DNA of 64,000 nt, from positions 248,001-312,000 of the forward strand of contig NZ_SZPQ01000001.1 in the NCBI RefSeq assembly GCF_005217455.1. Reading direction: 5' to 3'. A program made the position numbers and the translations under genes. Every line of letters begins with the position of its first letter. Within the stretch, counting starts at the first letter, position 1. The notes beneath the pieces are model-generated. The model saw nothing but the letters and a program-made list of their open reading frames with translations, ran no database searches and was not told the DNA's origin. The stretch is from Martelella alba. Lineage in GTDB: Bacteria > Pseudomonadota > Gammaproteobacteria > Enterobacterales > Enterobacteriaceae. Shown here one piece after another: positions 62,513 to 64,000 of the stretch.

Positions 62513-63040
62513 TCAATGATTGCGACGGGTGGGATCGGCACCTTCTCCGGCCGATTCCGCCAGTCGCAATAGTTTTTTGCGCAAATTTTCCGGGCTTTTC
62601 TCCGCCAATAACAGCAGGTTTTCGCGGCTTCGGCGGCTCAGCTTGAGTCTTTGTTCTCCCCGCCGTTCCCCATTTTTCAATTCGTTATCCCGCTGCCGCG
62701 CGGGTAGATGGCCTTTTGTCGCCAGGTCCGGGTTAATCCTGATGTCGATTGATGACAATGATGGTAGAATCTGCGCTCGTAACGCGGATAATATCCCGGA
62801 TTGTTCATAGCGTAACCGCATCATCCAACTGGCATTGGCGGTTTCCAACACCAGGACGCCCTGGCGGAAATTGGCAACGCGGCACCAAGGCTTTAACGGC
62901 GCGGATAAAAGTCCGGCCACGGCCCGGTTCAGCTTCGACAGCGCCGCTGCCCGTTGCTGGATATGCCGTAGACCGCCTTGCTCGGGTGTCGCAAGCGAGC
63001 CCAAGAGGACATCGATGGACTGGGGACGACTGTCGCGCAT
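62513..63040 (-). CDS. DUF721/DciA-like protein
   Basis: A 175-residue protein with an N-terminal DUF721 (DciA) domain. SKLNRAVAGLLSAPLKPWCRV and VLVLETANASWMMRLRYEQ are typical, and the C-terminal half is basic and Arg-rich. DciA loads the replicative helicase in bacteria without DnaC, and in other gammaproteobacteria it sits next to lpxC/secA as here. E. coli has no such gene at this site. GGAG lies six bases before the ATG. It is convergent with lpxC and divergent from secM by 27 bases. The function in this organism is inferred. Confidence 0.85.
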   Translation of the reverse strand: MRDSRPQSIDVLLGSLATPEQGGLRHIQQRAAALSKLNRAVAGLLSAPLKPWCRVANFRQGVLVLETANASWMMRLRYEQSGILSALRAQILPSLSSIDIRINPDLATKGHLPARQRDNELKNGERRGEQRLKLSRRSRENLLLLAEKSPENLRKKLLRLAESAGEGADPTRRNH

Positions 63041-63067
63041 AAAAACTCCGGCAAAAAATAGGGTGTA

Positions 63068-63586
63068 ATGGGTATTTTAAATTGTTGGCGACAATTTGGC
63101 AGACGTTATTTCTGGCCGCATCTCCTGTTGGGGATGGTGGCGGCCAGTCTTGGCGTGCCTTATGCGCTTAACAGTGGGCATGAACACGCCCAACCGTCCA
63201 ACTCCTTGTCCAGCCCGAGCCGGCAGAACGTGTTTAACGCCGGCTTCGGCAATTTGGCGCTGCTGGGCGAGACGCCGCGCCGCGCCGCTTTCACCGTCGA
63301 TTACTGGCATCAGCACGCCATACGCACGGCTATCCGCCATCTCACCATAGCCTGGGCGCCGCCGCGTCTGGGCCAACTCTCGGCGATGGACGTCGCCGCG
63401 CCGCTGGAGGCGCAGCATCAGGTGCTGTTGTCGGCGCTCAGCGGCTTGTTGACTCACGAAGCCAAACTTCCTTCCATCGTTCGCGAAATCCGGCGCGCGG
63501 GCTATCGGCTATTGGCCGATCGCCGCACCGGTATCCGCCTGGTTCAACCCCAGGAGATTCGCGCCGGCCCCGCTCTCTTGAACTGA
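63068..63586 (+). CDS. secM: Secretion monitor SecM
   Basis: Secreted regulator that stalls its own ribosome to open the secA ribosome site when export is slow. It has 172 residues (170 in E. coli). The N-terminal WRQFGRRYFWPHLLLGMVAASLGV-type export signal and DYWHQHAIRTAIRHL near 78 are conserved. The C-terminal arrest segment ends in EIRAGP, but the upstream Phe, Trp, Ile and Gly of the E. coli motif are replaced. AGGGTG precedes the ATG. Confidence 0.93.
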   Translation: MGILNCWRQFGRRYFWPHLLLGMVAASLGVPYALNSGHEHAQPSNSLSSPSRQNVFNAGFGNLALLGETPRRAAFTVDYWHQHAIRTAIRHLTIAWAPPRLGQLSAMDVAAPLEAQHQVLLSALSGLLTHEAKLPSIVREIRRAGYRLLADRRTGIRLVQPQEIRAGPALLN

Positions 63587-63675
63587 CCGTTAGCAACGGA
63601 TTTTCCCTGGTTGTTTTTGCCTTTTTTGGCCGCCGCGATGTTGTCGGCGCCGGCCGTGACGAGATTTAAATTATC
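63587..63675 (+). promoter_or_regulatory. secM-secA intercistronic control region
   Basis: The 89-base gap holds an imperfect GC hairpin (GGCCGCCG at 63628-63635 against CGG and CGGCC at 63645-63655). A GAGATTT ribosome site follows, about nine bases before the secA ATG. In E. coli a stem here hides the secA site until SecM stalling opens it; the exact fold here is not computed. Confidence 0.5.
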
Positions 63676-64000
63676 ATGTTATCTACATTACTGACTAAAG
63701 TTTTCGGAAGTCGTAACGATCGGACCCTGCGCCGGATGCGCAAAGTCGTCGACATTATCAACCGGATGGAACCGGATATGGAAAAGTTAAGCGACGAACA
63801 GCTATCGGCGAAAACCACCGAGTTTCGGGAGCGACTGTCCAAGGGCGAGAGCTTGGAAAACCTGCTGCCGGAAGCCTTTGCCGTTGTGCGCGAGGCCAGT
63901 AAGCGCGTATTCGGCATGCGCCATTTCGACGTGCAATTAGTGGGGGGCATGGTGCTGAACGACCGGTGTATCGCTGAAATGCGCACCGGCGAGGGCAAGA
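63676..64000 (+). CDS. secA: Preprotein translocase ATPase SecA, 3'-truncated by window edge
   Basis: Motor of the Sec pathway. Only the first 108 codons are in the window and they are open to its end. [20 protein letters not shown] and [18 protein letters not shown] are nearly identical to E. coli. The last visible residues, MRTGEGK, enter the Walker A motif. The stop and most domains lie beyond base 64000. Confidence 0.98.
   Translation, partial: MLSTLLTKVFGSRNDRTLRRMRKVVDIINRMEPDMEKLSDEQLSAKTTEFRERLSKGESLENLLPEAFAVVREASKRVFGMRHFDVQLVGGMVLNDRCIAEMRTGEGK

Overview
This window is a gene-dense chromosomal segment of a GC-rich member of the Enterobacterales. Nearly every protein aligns end to end, from memory, with its Escherichia coli counterpart, and the order follows the E. 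coli 0-2.5 min region: ileS-lspA-fkpB-ispH-dapB-carAB, folA, apaH-apaG-rsmA-pdxA-surA-lptD, djlA, rluA-rapA-polB, yabI, thiQPB, sgrR/sgrS, leuDCBA, ilvIH, cra, the dcw cluster, lpxC, secM-secA. The base composition, the many CCGG/GGCGCC runs and the pattern of losses fit the Pectobacteriaceae/Sodalis part of the order. That placement is inference. No gene looks broken, so this is not a strongly degraded symbiont genome. No rRNA, tRNA, CRISPR array, insertion sequence or prophage was seen.

Layout. 1-10.4 kb: ileS (5' end outside the window), lipoprotein signal peptidase, PPIase, IspH, DapB and carbamoyl-phosphate synthetase, with a classical carAB control region (PurR box, two promoters, tandem ARG boxes). 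10.4-14.1 kb: the most locally variable part, with a LysE/RhtB-type exporter, the YjjP-YjjB exporter pair (elsewhere in E. coli), folA, and an unrecognised 242-residue gene. 14.1-21 kb: a tightly overlapped leftward operon for RNA modification, vitamin B6 and outer-membrane assembly, facing djlA across a candidate sigma-E promoter. 22-29 kb: rluA, rapA, polB, yabI, with no arabinose operon. 29-34.6 kb: the thiamine ABC transporter under a TPP riboswitch, then sgrR with a divergent SgrS-like RNA encoding a small SgrT. 34.6-42 kb: leuLABCD with an attenuator, and ilvIH; leuO is absent. 42.2-44.7 kb: cra, alaE (located elsewhere in E. coli) and an 860-base AT-rich non-coding block. 44.7-62.5 kb: the complete division and cell-wall cluster from mraZ to lpxC in canonical order. 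62.5-64 kb: a DUF721/DciA-like gene on the opposite strand, secM and the start of secA.

The genes combine amino-acid and pyrimidine biosynthesis, envelope biogenesis (LspA, SurA, LptD, the Mur enzymes, LpxC, SecA) and division. Regulation seen in the sequence is largely cis-acting: TPP riboswitch, leucine attenuator, a SecM arrest peptide, MraZ repeats, and ARG/PurR boxes. I saw no clear new multi-gene system. The best leads are the unknown gene at 13.2-13.9 kb, the SecM whose arrest motif has lost several key residues, the SgrS/SgrT variant, the DciA-like gene, and the repeat-bearing AT-rich block beside alaE.
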